A stretch of 64,000 nt of DNA, from NCBI GenBank assembly GCA_035274425.1, contig DATEOC010000082.1:1-64000 (forward strand). The letters are read 5' to 3'. The stretch is from JADMIH01 sp035274425 (lineage in GTDB: Bacteria > Chloroflexota > Chloroflexia > QHBQ01 > JADMIH01). How positions within the stretch are numbered: the first letter of the stretch is position 1; each line of letters starts with the position of its first letter. A model generated the notes under the pieces. The model had not been told where the DNA came from, did no database searches, and saw only the letters and a program-made list of their open reading frames with translations. Below are positions 40,525 through 49,029 of this stretch, one piece after another. The position numbers were made by a program, and so were the translations under genes.

Positions 40525-41556
40525 TCAGGACGTGGGAGCGGGTGGGTTGGCCTTAATAATCTGTGAGAGACCTGCGTAGAGTTGGCTATCCTGGAAGCAG
40601 ATCGTGCCGCCGCCGCGCTTTTCCTGGGAGATCTGGCGATTGATGTCCGCGACGCATATCCAGTCGTCATTGTCCTGGACGGATATGGCCCATTTGGCAT
40701 GGTCCTTCGCGTTCTGCCAGTAGTAGGGTGAGCCTAGCGGTTGCAGGTCTATGCTGATGTCATCGGCTACCCAGTCTCGATTGTCGCTATCTTCATTGCT
40801 GGGTATCGCGCCGCGCCGCCACGATTCTACGTCGAGATCCACGCCGAGGTTCGGCCCTACCAGGTCTATCCACATGTCCTTGCCCCACACGCGGCTCTTG
40901 GCGATACTCCGGAACGTGCGCCCTCCCCTGGATAAGAAGGTGATATCGCTGGGAGTGGCAAGGAGGGTTAATCTCTCGGAGGCGAGAGCATTCCAGACGC
41001 TGGAGGGGTCGAGCGATGCAGGCAATTGAGCGCCGTATATCTGCGGCCCTTGCTGCGAGAGCATCTGCTGGGCGATTGTTTCGGCGGTCGCGACGTCCTT
41101 CAGCGTGATGCACAGAAAGGTCTGGCCGTAATCAAGCTCGTCGCCTGGGAAGGCATCAGAGCCTGGCACTGAGAACCTGGGGACGGAATGGAGCAGCCAG
41201 AATGCGCTGTCGCTCTCCAGATCGAAGGCGAGGACCCCTTTGGTGTGGCCTTTATCACCCTGATCAGGTTTGTTAAGCTCCAGCGGGTGTTCGTCATTGT
41301 AGAAGACCCAGCCACGCGGGCCGCCTGGGGATGTGACGAGCTGAGACAGGGTCGCGGTGAGGGCGTTATTGGGTTCATCGAGGCGGCTCTGTGACGGGCT
41401 GAGAGCCGTGCTCTGTGCGTCGTAGTAGACGTATTCATATCCCGTAGCCTTAGCGCCAGTGTTTCCCGCCTGGAGCGCGTTCTTTGGGACTTTGTATTTG
41501 AACCACCAATCTACGGGCTGTCCGTTGTCGCCAATGGCACTCAGTGACTGAGACAT
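40525..41556 (-). CDS. Deoxyribonuclease II-like protein, no signal peptide
   Basis: A 343-residue protein closely matching the animal DNase II family, acid endonucleases that need no metal. Seen in order: VDWWFKYKVP (14-24), ATGYEYVYYDA, WVFYNDEHP, GHTKGVLAFD (103-112, catalytic His104), FWLLHSVPRFSVPG, YGQTFLCITL, DHAKWAIS (285-292, second catalytic His286) and ICVADINRQISQEKRGGGTI (300-319). The two H-x-K motifs and the RGGGT end are diagnostic. The ATG at 41556 follows GGGAGGG and an in-frame TAG lies directly before it, so there is no secretion signal, unlike animal enzymes. Bacterial members are known in a few genera but are rare. Downstream gene: the kinase-like phosphotransferase. Confidence 0.9.
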   Translation of the reverse strand: MSQSLSAIGDNGQPVDWWFKYKVPKNALQAGNTGAKATGYEYVYYDAQSTALSPSQSRLDEPNNALTATLSQLVTSPGGPRGWVFYNDEHPLELNKPDQGDKGHTKGVLAFDLESDSAFWLLHSVPRFSVPGSDAFPGDELDYGQTFLCITLKDVATAETIAQQMLSQQGPQIYGAQLPASLDPSSVWNALASERLTLLATPSDITFLSRGGRTFRSIAKSRVWGKDMWIDLVGPNLGVDLDVESWRRGAIPSNEDSDNRDWVADDISIDLQPLGSPYYWQNAKDHAKWAISVQDNDDWICVADINRQISQEKRGGGTICFQDSQLYAGLSQIIKANPPAPTS

Positions 41557-41644
41557 CTATATACCCTCCCTGCCTGATGATTTGATTGGCATAAGGATAA
41601 CCTATTAATAATACCAGCGCCAGTTATCTATTTTACCCAACTCC

Positions 41645-42073
41645 TCACTCCTCAGCACTCGCCCCCACCTGCCCCGTGATGCTGTTCACATCAAGGTATA
41701 TACGCTCGCCCATAATCCAGCCATCGCGGAAGGGGAAGTAGATAACTGTATCAAACTCGATGTAGCGGTTGCTGGGTGGGATGCCGAAGAGGGGGCCGGT
41801 GTGCGTGCCGTGCACGTGCGACTCCTCCACCACGTAATGGTCGTCCGCCACCTGCGACCTGAGGTCGAGTTTCACGTCGGGCATGGCGGTCCAAAGCATA
41901 TGGTAGAAGTCGCGTATCTCCTCCTTGCCGCTCCACCTCTTGTTGAGGGGCACTATCTCGTACACCGCGTCATCCGCCAGGGTGGCGATCAGTCGCTCAA
42001 GGTCGCGCCGGTTCTCGGCAAGTACGTGCTCGGTCCAGCGGCGAAGGTTTAGCTCTCTTGGGGTGCGGGGCAT
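41645..42073 (-). CDS. SnoaL/NTF2-like protein
   Basis: A 142-residue alpha+beta-barrel protein of the SnoaL-like polyketide-cyclase/ester-cyclase group. Visible: LNLRRWTEHVLAENRRDLERL, DDAVYEIVPLNKRWSGKEEIRDFYHML, VVEESHVHGTHTG and FDTVIYFPFRDGWIMGERIYLD. The His-rich HVHGTHTG patch is usual for the pocket. I chose the ATG at 42073, with AAGGGAG upstream, over the first open ATG at 42112. It lies 88 bases upstream of the DNase II-like gene on the same strand. Role unknown: members act as cyclases, hydrolases or small-molecule binders. Confidence 0.78.
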   Translation of the reverse strand: MPRTPRELNLRRWTEHVLAENRRDLERLIATLADDAVYEIVPLNKRWSGKEEIRDFYHMLWTAMPDVKLDLRSQVADDHYVVEESHVHGTHTGPLFGIPPSNRYIEFDTVIYFPFRDGWIMGERIYLDVNSITGQVGASAEE

Positions 42074-42211
42074 CGTGGACTCCCTTGGATAGATAAGGTT
42101 AGTGAGTTGCAATGGAGCAAAGCTGTGTTCGTATGCCAGTTGGCCTTATTGTACCATTTTGAGTATGACTTGCGTGACTGAGAGGGTGTGTAACAACGAA
42201 TGTAAAAAGAG

Positions 42212-42293
42212 TGTCATTCCGAACGAAGTGAGGAATCTAAAGCTCTATCCATACTTACAAGCTCGGAGATTCCTCACTTCGTTCGGAATGACA
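42212..42293. repeat. Dispersed inverted-repeat element, copy 3 (MITE-like)
   Basis: Perfect 27-base arms (42212-42238 / 42267-42293) of the CCGAACGAAGTGAGG type. The 28-base loop is the reverse complement of the copy 1 loop at most positions (my count is 22 of 28), so the element is inverted relative to copy 1. Confidence 0.85.
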
Positions 42294-42473
42294 GGGAAAG
42301 GGATGCTTCGTTAGGGCATGCTCCTCTACCTTCGTCGTAGTTGTTAAATACACTCTCCGATCAGAATGTTAGTCTCAATGCTTTCTTGAAGGGGGCGTAA
42401 GCATTGATGACCACGCCTCGATTACTTTGGATACAGATATTCATTTGCGAACAAAAAGAGAGGTCGAATCCCG

Positions 42474-42502
42474 TTGACAAGCCAACGGCGCTGTGCTACT
42501 AT
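42474..42502 (+). promoter_or_regulatory. Sigma-70-like promoter for the LodA/LodB operon
   Basis: TTGACA (42474-42479), 17-base spacer, TACTAT (42497-42502). It is 138 bases before the LodA start and is the best consensus promoter I found in the window. Confidence 0.65.
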
Positions 42503-42639
42503 ATGTCCGTCTTGCCACTATTACCTCCAGGATTTTCGCCGTGCGCCCGACGCCTTAAGACTGCGGAACTAAGCGGCCATCCCTGGATATGACATTGTCG
42601 TAACTCTCAAGTGATAGGTTAAGGGAGGGATCAGACGCC

Positions 42640-44802
42640 ATGTTTAAACGTATGCAAGCGGAGGGGCAACCTGCGGGACCGATAAGCGCGGCAACCGTTG
42701 AGCTCCAGGGCAACATCAACGTCGCTCCGGCAGGCGAGGCGGGGAAGCCAAGTCCATCGGATGTGATACCCGCGCAGAAGGATACCAGGATAGTGCGGGC
42801 GGCGATCCACCCTGCCATCGGTATCGCCCGCGTGGGCAACAGCGAGAAAGAGTATTTCATCGGGCCGGAGGTGCCACAGCCACTGCCGGAGCCGCCAGGC
42901 TTTTACAAGGACGGGAAAGATGGGCAGGGCGCGCTGAAACGCCAGGCTGCACGCTTCCGCGTCTATGGCTACAACGCGGCGGGCGAGGTTGTGGCCGAGC
43001 TGACCGCCGCCAACGCCGATATTAGCTGGACCGTGCACGTGGCGAACACGAAAGGCGCATGGTACCAGTTCCAGATCGCGCTCGACATCCCTGAAGCATC
43101 GTCGGCTTACGCGAGCGAGCTTCGCAACCAGAGCGTGACCGGCGCCGACCGTGCCAATCTGTCCATCGACCCTGGGCCTCGCACCATCCAGGGGAAGAAC
43201 GTGTCGGGGGACAGGTACGCATTCAACAGTGGCAAGTTTCTCGGTGAGACCGTGTACCTGGGCGAGCTGCGCACCGACGACCAGGGCAGGCTCATTTTCC
43301 TGGGAGGGTGCGGAAAGTCGGCCTCGCCGAGCGGCGGCAAAATAACGACCTTCGCGAACAACGACGGCTGGTATGACGACGTTTCCGATGGCCCGGTGAC
43401 GGCGAAGGTCACTATCGGCGGGCAGGATGTCCCGGTCGATCAGGCCTGGGTGATCGTGGGGCCGCCAAACTACGCCCCCGACGTAATAGACCTGCGCACC
43501 ATGTACGACCTGCTTATCGACGCCTATATCACGGCGGGCTGGATTCCGCTTCCCCAGAGCATCTCGTTCAAGGACGATATCTACCCGATCCTGGAGCGCT
43601 TTTGCAACCTCCAGTGGGTAAACCAGGGCTTCGCGGTGCAATTTGGCTGGGGCGGGCCGAGTAACTTCCTGGAGACGGAGTATCTAAGGCGGCTGGCCGA
43701 CAATGGCCCCGAATTCCAGGAGCTTCGCCAGCAGATATACAATTCGATGCGCGTGCTCGACCGCGATGGCGAGTCGCCCGTCCCCTCTCCCTGGATATAT
43801 GGCGACTCGATGAGCCTGCCGCCCGTCTCGGCGCGTCAGCACATGACCCTGTCCCCCACCCAGATGTATATCCTGCAACAGTGGGTGAGCGGGGCGTTCG
43901 ACAGCGATTGGGATAAGCGGACCGAGCCTGCACGCAGCCTCGACGAGGTACCGCTGGAGCAACAGCCGGCCACGCTGGACCAGGCCGCGCTCCACTTTTG
44001 CCTGGCAGACGCATTCCACCCTGGCTGTGAGATGACCTGGCCCGTGCGGCATACGACCATGTATTCCGCCCCCTTCCGCATCAAGCATCGCCCCGCGGGC
44101 GAGCCGGTGCCCGATTACGGGCCGGTGCTACTCCCGGAGGTAGCGGTCGGTATCACCGGCCCGCTCTACGCGCAGGGGCCGGGCGATATTTCCCGGTGGA
44201 TGGCTATACCCTGGCAGGCAGATACCGCCAGCTGCCGTTACGCCTATTACTCGGGCACCGGACCTCAGTACGATCCTTACGTGCCCACCTTCTGGCCCGC
44301 CCGCGTGCCAAACCACGTGTTGAGCGAAGAGAGCTACAAGATCGTTATGGACGAGACGAAAACGCGCGAAGAACGGCTCGCCGCCTTCCAACAGCGCGCC
44401 GTCTGGTTCCGAGTGCTGGAGGGAGACAACCTGGCCCAGAAGAACCAGATGGTCCACGACTTCTACAAGATGGGCGTGATCGAGGTGCGCGAGGGGATAC
44501 CTGACGACCCTTACTTCCCGCCCCAGATATTAGTCGAGTCGCGGCCACAATTCAAGGTCGAGGAGATCTCGCCGAGGCGCAACCTCTTCCTGTTGCACGT
44601 GCCGGAGGCCACCGGAGGGGAGGCACCCCGATTGGCGATGGCTGCCGCCGATGCCGCTCCGATGCCCAACGAGGAAATCGTGGCCGGGTTCATGGATGAG
44701 GTCCACCGCTTCGCACGGCGACCTTATATGCTGGTGCCGGTCAATGAGATCGTACCTCCTGGCCCAGTCGCGCCACCGGACCCGACGCCGCACAAGGGAT
44801 GA
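42640..44802 (+). CDS. LodA/GoxA-like amino-acid oxidase (CTQ quinoprotein)
   Basis: A 720-residue protein of the LodA family, amino-acid oxidases that carry a cysteine tryptophylquinone (CTQ) made from their own side chains and release hydrogen peroxide. The opening IHPAIGIARVGNS is the family signature. Candidate cofactor residues are Cys463 (FHPGCEMTWPVR) and Trp520 or Trp525 (SRWMAIPWQADTASC); the spacing fits LodA but needs an alignment. LIFLGGCGKS and YDDVSDGPV are other conserved parts. AAGGGAGGGA precedes the ATG and a consensus promoter lies upstream. The LodB-like flavoprotein gene follows 12 bases later. The amino-acid substrate cannot be told. Confidence 0.87.
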   Translation: MFKRMQAEGQPAGPISAATVELQGNINVAPAGEAGKPSPSDVIPAQKDTRIVRAAIHPAIGIARVGNSEKEYFIGPEVPQPLPEPPGFYKDGKDGQGALKRQAARFRVYGYNAAGEVVAELTAANADISWTVHVANTKGAWYQFQIALDIPEASSAYASELRNQSVTGADRANLSIDPGPRTIQGKNVSGDRYAFNSGKFLGETVYLGELRTDDQGRLIFLGGCGKSASPSGGKITTFANNDGWYDDVSDGPVTAKVTIGGQDVPVDQAWVIVGPPNYAPDVIDLRTMYDLLIDAYITAGWIPLPQSISFKDDIYPILERFCNLQWVNQGFAVQFGWGGPSNFLETEYLRRLADNGPEFQELRQQIYNSMRVLDRDGESPVPSPWIYGDSMSLPPVSARQHMTLSPTQMYILQQWVSGAFDSDWDKRTEPARSLDEVPLEQQPATLDQAALHFCLADAFHPGCEMTWPVRHTTMYSAPFRIKHRPAGEPVPDYGPVLLPEVAVGITGPLYAQGPGDISRWMAIPWQADTASCRYAYYSGTGPQYDPYVPTFWPARVPNHVLSEESYKIVMDETKTREERLAAFQQRAVWFRVLEGDNLAQKNQMVHDFYKMGVIEVREGIPDDPYFPPQILVESRPQFKVEEISPRRNLFLLHVPEATGGEAPRLAMAAADAAPMPNEEIVAGFMDEVHRFARRPYMLVPVNEIVPPGPVAPPDPTPHKG

Positions 44803-44814
44803 GGCAGCGCCTCC

Positions 44815-45939
44815 ATGGCTGAGGCTACTGAGTATGATGTAGCAGTCGTGGGTGGCGGGCCGGCCGGGGCGGTGGCCGCCCTGGCGCTGGGCCGCGCCTC
44901 CCGCCGGGTGCTATTGCTCAACAGGAGCAGGGCCGACGACTTCAAGATTGGCGAGAGCCTACCGCCCGCCGCGATGCCGCTCCTGCGCGACCTCGGCCTC
45001 TGGGACCGCTTCGTGGCCGAGGGGCATCTGCCATCTTACGGCAATCTCTCGGCCTGGGGCTCGCCGTTCCTCCAAAGCACCGACTTCATCTTCGACCCGA
45101 ACGGCCACGGCTGGCACCTGGACCGCGCCCGTTTCGACGCCTTTCTGCGAGGCCAGGCGAAAGAGGCCGGTGCCGACGTTCGAAATGCGACCTCGCTGCT
45201 ACGGCAGGAGTGGGACGCAGGGGTGGAACTCTGGCGGATCAGCCTCTCAGGGATGGAGGGCGAAACTGAGGCATGCTATCGTCGGCTTGTTGATGCGAGC
45301 GGTCGCCGCTGCGTGGTCGCCCGGAAGCAAGGTGTGCGCCGCCTGGCCCACGACGCGCTCACAGCCGTCTACGCCATCTTCCAACAGGCGGACGACGTGC
45401 CAGACCCGGACCAGGACTCCCGCACGCTCATAGAGGCTGCCCCGGATGGCTGGTGGTACACGGCGCGTCTCCCCTCTAACCGCCGCGTAGCCGTCTACCA
45501 CAGCGATGCTGACCTGTTGCCAACCTCGACACTGATTTCGCCCGGTGGCTATATGGAGATGGTCAATAAGACCGCGCACGTCCGTGAATGTCTCACGGCG
45601 CACGGTTACACCATGCTGGCGCTACCTAAAGCTACCCCGGCGCAAAGCGCGCGCCTCGAACGCTTTTGCGGCGAAGGGTGGCTCGCGGTGGGCGACGCCG
45701 CCCTCTCTTTCGACCCTCTCTCATCCCAGGGCATTATGATGGCCCTTTTCGAAGGGATGGTAGCAGGCCAGACTCTAAACGCCAACCTCTCAGGCGACCC
45801 CGGTGCGTTCGACCTCTACAGCGCGCGCCTCACGGCGATTTACGAAGCCTACCTCAAGAACCGCCTGCTCTATTATAGCTACGAAGGGCGCTGGCGGGAC
45901 CGCCCCTTCTGGCGACGCAGGGTTGGTACTGGCCTGTGA
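44815..45939 (+). CDS. LodB-like flavoprotein for CTQ formation
   Basis: A 374-residue FAD-dependent oxidoreductase: dinucleotide motif DVAVVGGGPAGAVAALALG (residues 8-26), KIGESLPPAA, the HLDRARFDAFLRGQA segment, and the second FAD motif WLAVGDAALSFDPLSSQGIM. In known Lod/Gox systems the adjacent flavoprotein is required to convert the Cys/Trp precursor in the oxidase to CTQ. Direct adjacency to the LodA-like gene supports the same role. Tryptophan halogenase-like or geranylgeranyl reductase-like enzymes share the fold, but context favours LodB. Confidence 0.87.
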   Translation: MAEATEYDVAVVGGGPAGAVAALALGRASRRVLLLNRSRADDFKIGESLPPAAMPLLRDLGLWDRFVAEGHLPSYGNLSAWGSPFLQSTDFIFDPNGHGWHLDRARFDAFLRGQAKEAGADVRNATSLLRQEWDAGVELWRISLSGMEGETEACYRRLVDASGRRCVVARKQGVRRLAHDALTAVYAIFQQADDVPDPDQDSRTLIEAAPDGWWYTARLPSNRRVAVYHSDADLLPTSTLISPGGYMEMVNKTAHVRECLTAHGYTMLALPKATPAQSARLERFCGEGWLAVGDAALSFDPLSSQGIMMALFEGMVAGQTLNANLSGDPGAFDLYSARLTAIYEAYLKNRLLYYSYEGRWRDRPFWRRRVGTGL

Positions 45940-45972
45940 GTATCATTGGAACGAAAATACGTTATGGGAGTG

Positions 45973-46002
45973 TTGACAGGGGTGATATACTGGTTGTATC
46001 TA
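45973..46002 (+). promoter_or_regulatory. Possible promoter for the MazEF operon
   Basis: TTGACA (45973-45978) with an 18-base spacer to TATCTA (45997-46002). TGTATC is repeated at 45995-46000 and 46006-46011, which may be an autoregulatory site for the MazE-type antitoxin. Confidence 0.42.
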
Positions 46003-46044
46003 CATTGTATCAACGAGCATGATTCAGTGAGAAAGGGGCGTAAG

Positions 46045-46287
46045 ATGAGACAGCGAATAGGTAAGTGGGGCAACAGTCTTTCGGTGCGAATACCAAAGGG
46101 TATTGCGGAGGAGTTGCACTTGCAAGAAGACTCGGAAGTGGAAGTGTCAGTTGAGGAGGCTCGGCTGATCATTGCGCCTGTGGCTCGACCAGTGTATAGC
46201 CTAGACCAACTGCTGTCCGGAGTGACGTCAGAGAACCTGCATAATGAAATGGAGTGGGGACCGTCGGCGGGCAAAGAAGTGTGGTAA
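46045..46287 (+). CDS. mazE: MazE-like antitoxin
   Basis: An 80-residue AbrB/MazE-fold DNA-binding antitoxin: RQRIGKWGNSLSVRIPKGIA (2-21), LQEDSEVEVSVEEARLIIAP and a flexible acidic C-terminus (SENLHNEMEWGPS) that would wrap the toxin. I chose ATG 46045 with GAAAGGGG upstream; the frame is open to 45946. The toxin gene begins 28 bases downstream. It should neutralise the toxin and repress the operon. Confidence 0.9.
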   Translation: MRQRIGKWGNSLSVRIPKGIAEELHLQEDSEVEVSVEEARLIIAPVARPVYSLDQLLSGVTSENLHNEMEWGPSAGKEVW

Positions 46288-46315
46288 GAAGCTGAGCTGA
46301 GAAGGAGCAGGATCT

Positions 46316-46642
46316 ATGTATATACCGGAGAGGGGTGATGCGGTTTGGATAACGCTGAACCCCCAGGTAGGACATGAGCAGGCAGGAAGGCGACCAGCGA
46401 TAGTGTTATCGCCGGCTCAGTACAATGGTAAAGTGGGTCTGGCAATTGTGTGCCCAATAACGAACCAGAATAAGGGGTATCCATTCGAGGTGGCAATTCC
46501 GGACGGAGTGGGAGTAACGGGCGTGATACTGGCAGATCACGTGAGAAGTGTCGACTGGTATGCACGTATGGTAGAACTGATATGCCCTCTGCCCAAAGAC
46601 GTAGTAGATGAAGTGTTGGCGAAGCTGTATACCTTGATTTGA
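46316..46642 (+). CDS. mazF: MazF-like endoribonuclease toxin
   Basis: A 108-residue PemK/MazF toxin that cuts mRNA at short sequences when not bound by its antitoxin. Visible: PERGDAVWITLNPQVGHEQAG (with the conserved Gly-His-Glu-Gln region), RRPAIVLSP, CPITNQNKGYPFEVAIP, VILADHVRSVDW (the conserved D and R of the active site region) and a C-terminal helix. GAGAAGGAG gives a good ribosome binding site. Length is typical. Confidence 0.93.
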   Translation: MYIPERGDAVWITLNPQVGHEQAGRRPAIVLSPAQYNGKVGLAIVCPITNQNKGYPFEVAIPDGVGVTGVILADHVRSVDWYARMVELICPLPKDVVDEVLAKLYTLI

Positions 46643-47076
46643 GAATAGAAAAACCTGGCTACTGGCGGTTGTGCAAAGCCGCGCAGCAGAGGTCTTAAGT
46701 TGCCTCAGCTTCTGAGGCTTTGAAACCGCTTCTTAACAGGAATTTAACACCCCCTGAGTTATACTAATCTCTTGAATCAGGATAGGCGCTCTGCGTTCTT
46801 ACCCCGCTGAGCAAAATTGCATTTTGGCTCAGAAATATGTATCGGTCGAGCCTTGTTTTTTGGTATACTTTATCCTCAACATAAGGTTATTGCTTACAAA
46901 TATTACGACTGGTACAACGCTTTTGCCGAAACGTGCTGCTTGTTTCGATATGGAAGTCGCGTAAATGTGGCTTACATATCAAAGTAGCTTCGAATAGGCG
47001 CTATCCACCCTGATACTCTGCCTGCGCTCATATCTCTTCGCCGGCAGTTATATACAGTTATATAGGAGTACAGCTA
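46643..47076. other. Intergenic region before the secreted hydrolase gene
   Basis: No gene is supported. An extended -10 element TGGTATACT lies at 46861-46869 without a clear -35 and could drive the plus-strand gene with a 200-base leader. CCTCAGCTTCTGAGG near 46700 is a small hairpin that may end the MazEF transcript. Confidence 0.45.
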
Positions 47077-49029
47077 ATGGACAAAATGAATACAAACTTT
47101 GGAAAGGCAAATCAGACCAGGGTGGATGGCGTGGGTGCCGTGAGCACCAGGCGTTCGTCCGGGAAGAGCGTAAAACGTGCAGAACAGAAGCGGCTCCCTT
47201 ATGGGCGTACCCTGCGCGTGGGGGCAGCCCTCTTTATGATTGGCCTGTTGCTCAGCGCTACTATCACTTCCACGCCATATGCCAGTGCGGACACAGCGGT
47301 GCCATGCTCCACCAGCGGCACGTGGACGCAGGGCGAAGTCAACCTCTACTGGTTCGACGTCGAGCAGGGAGATAGCCAGTTTATCGTGGGGCCGACCGGC
47401 AAGACGCTCTTGATCGACCTGGGCGAGACGTCATGGAACACGCATGGCTCGACCACGAAGGCTAAGTCGGTGGCGAGCAAGATCCGATCTATCTGCGGGA
47501 GCGGCTCCAGCCCTGTGGCGCTCGACTACGTGATGATTTCCCACCATCACCTTGACCATATCGGCTACGCAGGGAATCCTGAAGACACCACCGCATACGG
47601 GAATGGTATTTACGAACTGCTCACGCCCGGCGGACTCGGTTTTACAGTCGGTACTTTCATAGACCGCGACGCGGGCACCTGGGATGACACTAATACCAAT
47701 GACCTCTGCGAAGTCGGCACGTCAACTGAGCCTTCAAACGAGGTTGTCTGGCACAACGCAGGCACAGTCTCGCAAACGTCGCGACGCTTCATCTGCTGGC
47801 TGTACGGCCCGTCAGGCCAGGCAGACCGGGCGATCATAGAGGGGCACGTGACCACGTTGACCAACGGCGGGTCATGGCCGACTATCAACCTGGGCACCGG
47901 GGTAGGCGTGACCTTACTCAACGCCAATGGCAAGGATACCATGCAGGTCGATGGCACCACCCCGGTCAGTGGGGACCACACTACGCAGGGCGGCAATGGG
48001 CCGCCGTCTGAGAATGATTACTCCATAGCTGTGAAGATTACCTACGGCAACTGGAAATATGCCACCGCAGGCGACTCCGATGGAGAGTACAACACCAGCG
48101 CCAACGAGTACACCTACAACAATATTGAGACTAAGATCGGACCGCTCTTCGGGAATGTCGATACGATGAGGGCGAACCACCACGGGAGCGACCACTCCTC
48201 CAGCCAGAGCTACATAGATGTGCTCAAGCCTGAGACCGCGTTTATCTCCTGCGGGGCAAACAATTTCGGCCACCCAGGCAACCGCATGATGGACGCCCTG
48301 CGCGGCGTATCCAATGATGCGGGCACGGGTGCTGACATATACCTGGCTAACAACCCGTGCGATGACCACCAATCGGACGGCACGACCCTAACCGACTATA
48401 CGGACGCGCTGAATTCAAATGGCGACGTCGTGCTGCGCACTACCAGCTCAGGCACAGGCTACACGATCTACTACGATTCGGGGTCAAATTCGTATACCGC
48501 CTACGCTTACACACCCACACCTACGCCTACCAATACCCCTACTCCAACCAACACACCGACTAACACGCCTACGAATACACCTACAAATACCCCTACCCCT
48601 ACCCCGGCTGGCCCTTCCTCAGTGGTGATCAACGAGTACCTGATGGCTCCGCAGACGACCTATACTACCGAATTTATCGAGCTGTACAACCCATCCAGCA
48701 ACTCCATAAATATAGGTGGCCTCTACCTGGATGACGTTGTCAGTGGCGGTGGCTCTCCAAAGCTGATACCGGCTAACACCACTATCTCGTCACACGGCTA
48801 TTACGTGATGGAGATCGCGAGCGGCTTCCTCAACAATACAGGGTCCGACTCGGTGCGCTTCCTGAGCATCGTGGGTGGGGTAGAGACGGTTTACGATGAG
48901 ACCTCGTATAACCTGGGGAGCACACAATACGACAAATCGTTCCACCGCAACGGCGACAATGGTAGCTGGTGCGGGACGATCTCAACGAACGTGACCAAGG
49001 GCAGTAGTAATCCCGCTACCTGCCCGTGA
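47077..49029 (+). CDS. Secreted metallo-beta-lactamase-fold hydrolase with lamin-tail domain
   Basis: A 650-residue exported protein: signal peptide near residues 42-70 (VGAALFMIGLLLSATITS...YASA), a ComEC-type metallo-beta-lactamase domain (WFDVEQGDSQFIVGPTGKTLLID; metal motif ISHHHLDHIGYAG; later NHHGSDHSSSQSY), a Thr/Pro linker of TPT/NTPT repeats, and a C-terminal lamin-tail (LTD) domain (VVINEYLMAP, EFIELYNPSS, VMEIASGF). ComEC-like domains with LTD are associated with extracellular nucleic-acid or phosphodiester hydrolysis; here that is an inference. The next gene starts within its last codons (GTGA overlap). Confidence 0.88.
   Translation: MDKMNTNFGKANQTRVDGVGAVSTRRSSGKSVKRAEQKRLPYGRTLRVGAALFMIGLLLSATITSTPYASADTAVPCSTSGTWTQGEVNLYWFDVEQGDSQFIVGPTGKTLLIDLGETSWNTHGSTTKAKSVASKIRSICGSGSSPVALDYVMISHHHLDHIGYAGNPEDTTAYGNGIYELLTPGGLGFTVGTFIDRDAGTWDDTNTNDLCEVGTSTEPSNEVVWHNAGTVSQTSRRFICWLYGPSGQADRAIIEGHVTTLTNGGSWPTINLGTGVGVTLLNANGKDTMQVDGTTPVSGDHTTQGGNGPPSENDYSIAVKITYGNWKYATAGDSDGEYNTSANEYTYNNIETKIGPLFGNVDTMRANHHGSDHSSSQSYIDVLKPETAFISCGANNFGHPGNRMMDALRGVSNDAGTGADIYLANNPCDDHQSDGTTLTDYTDALNSNGDVVLRTTSSGTGYTIYYDSGSNSYTAYAYTPTPTPTNTPTPTNTPTNTPTNTPTNTPTPTPAGPSSVVINEYLMAPQTTYTTEFIELYNPSSNSINIGGLYLDDVVSGGGSPKLIPANTTISSHGYYVMEIASGFLNNTGSDSVRFLSIVGGVETVYDETSYNLGSTQYDKSFHRNGDNGSWCGTISTNVTKGSSNPATCP

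Larger units (their letters stand above)
42074..42639. other. Divergent intergenic region with repeat copy 3 and promoter
   Basis: Separates the minus-strand SnoaL/DNase II/kinase operon from the plus-strand LodA/LodB operon. It contains dispersed inverted-repeat element copy 3 and a strong sigma-70-like promoter at 42474-42502. No gene is supported. Confidence 0.6.

Noticed and set aside
42631..43641. A 336-residue open frame antisense to the LodA-like gene
   Set aside because: It is a high-GC shadow frame opposite a gene with clear family motifs; it has no ribosome binding site and no recognisable domain.
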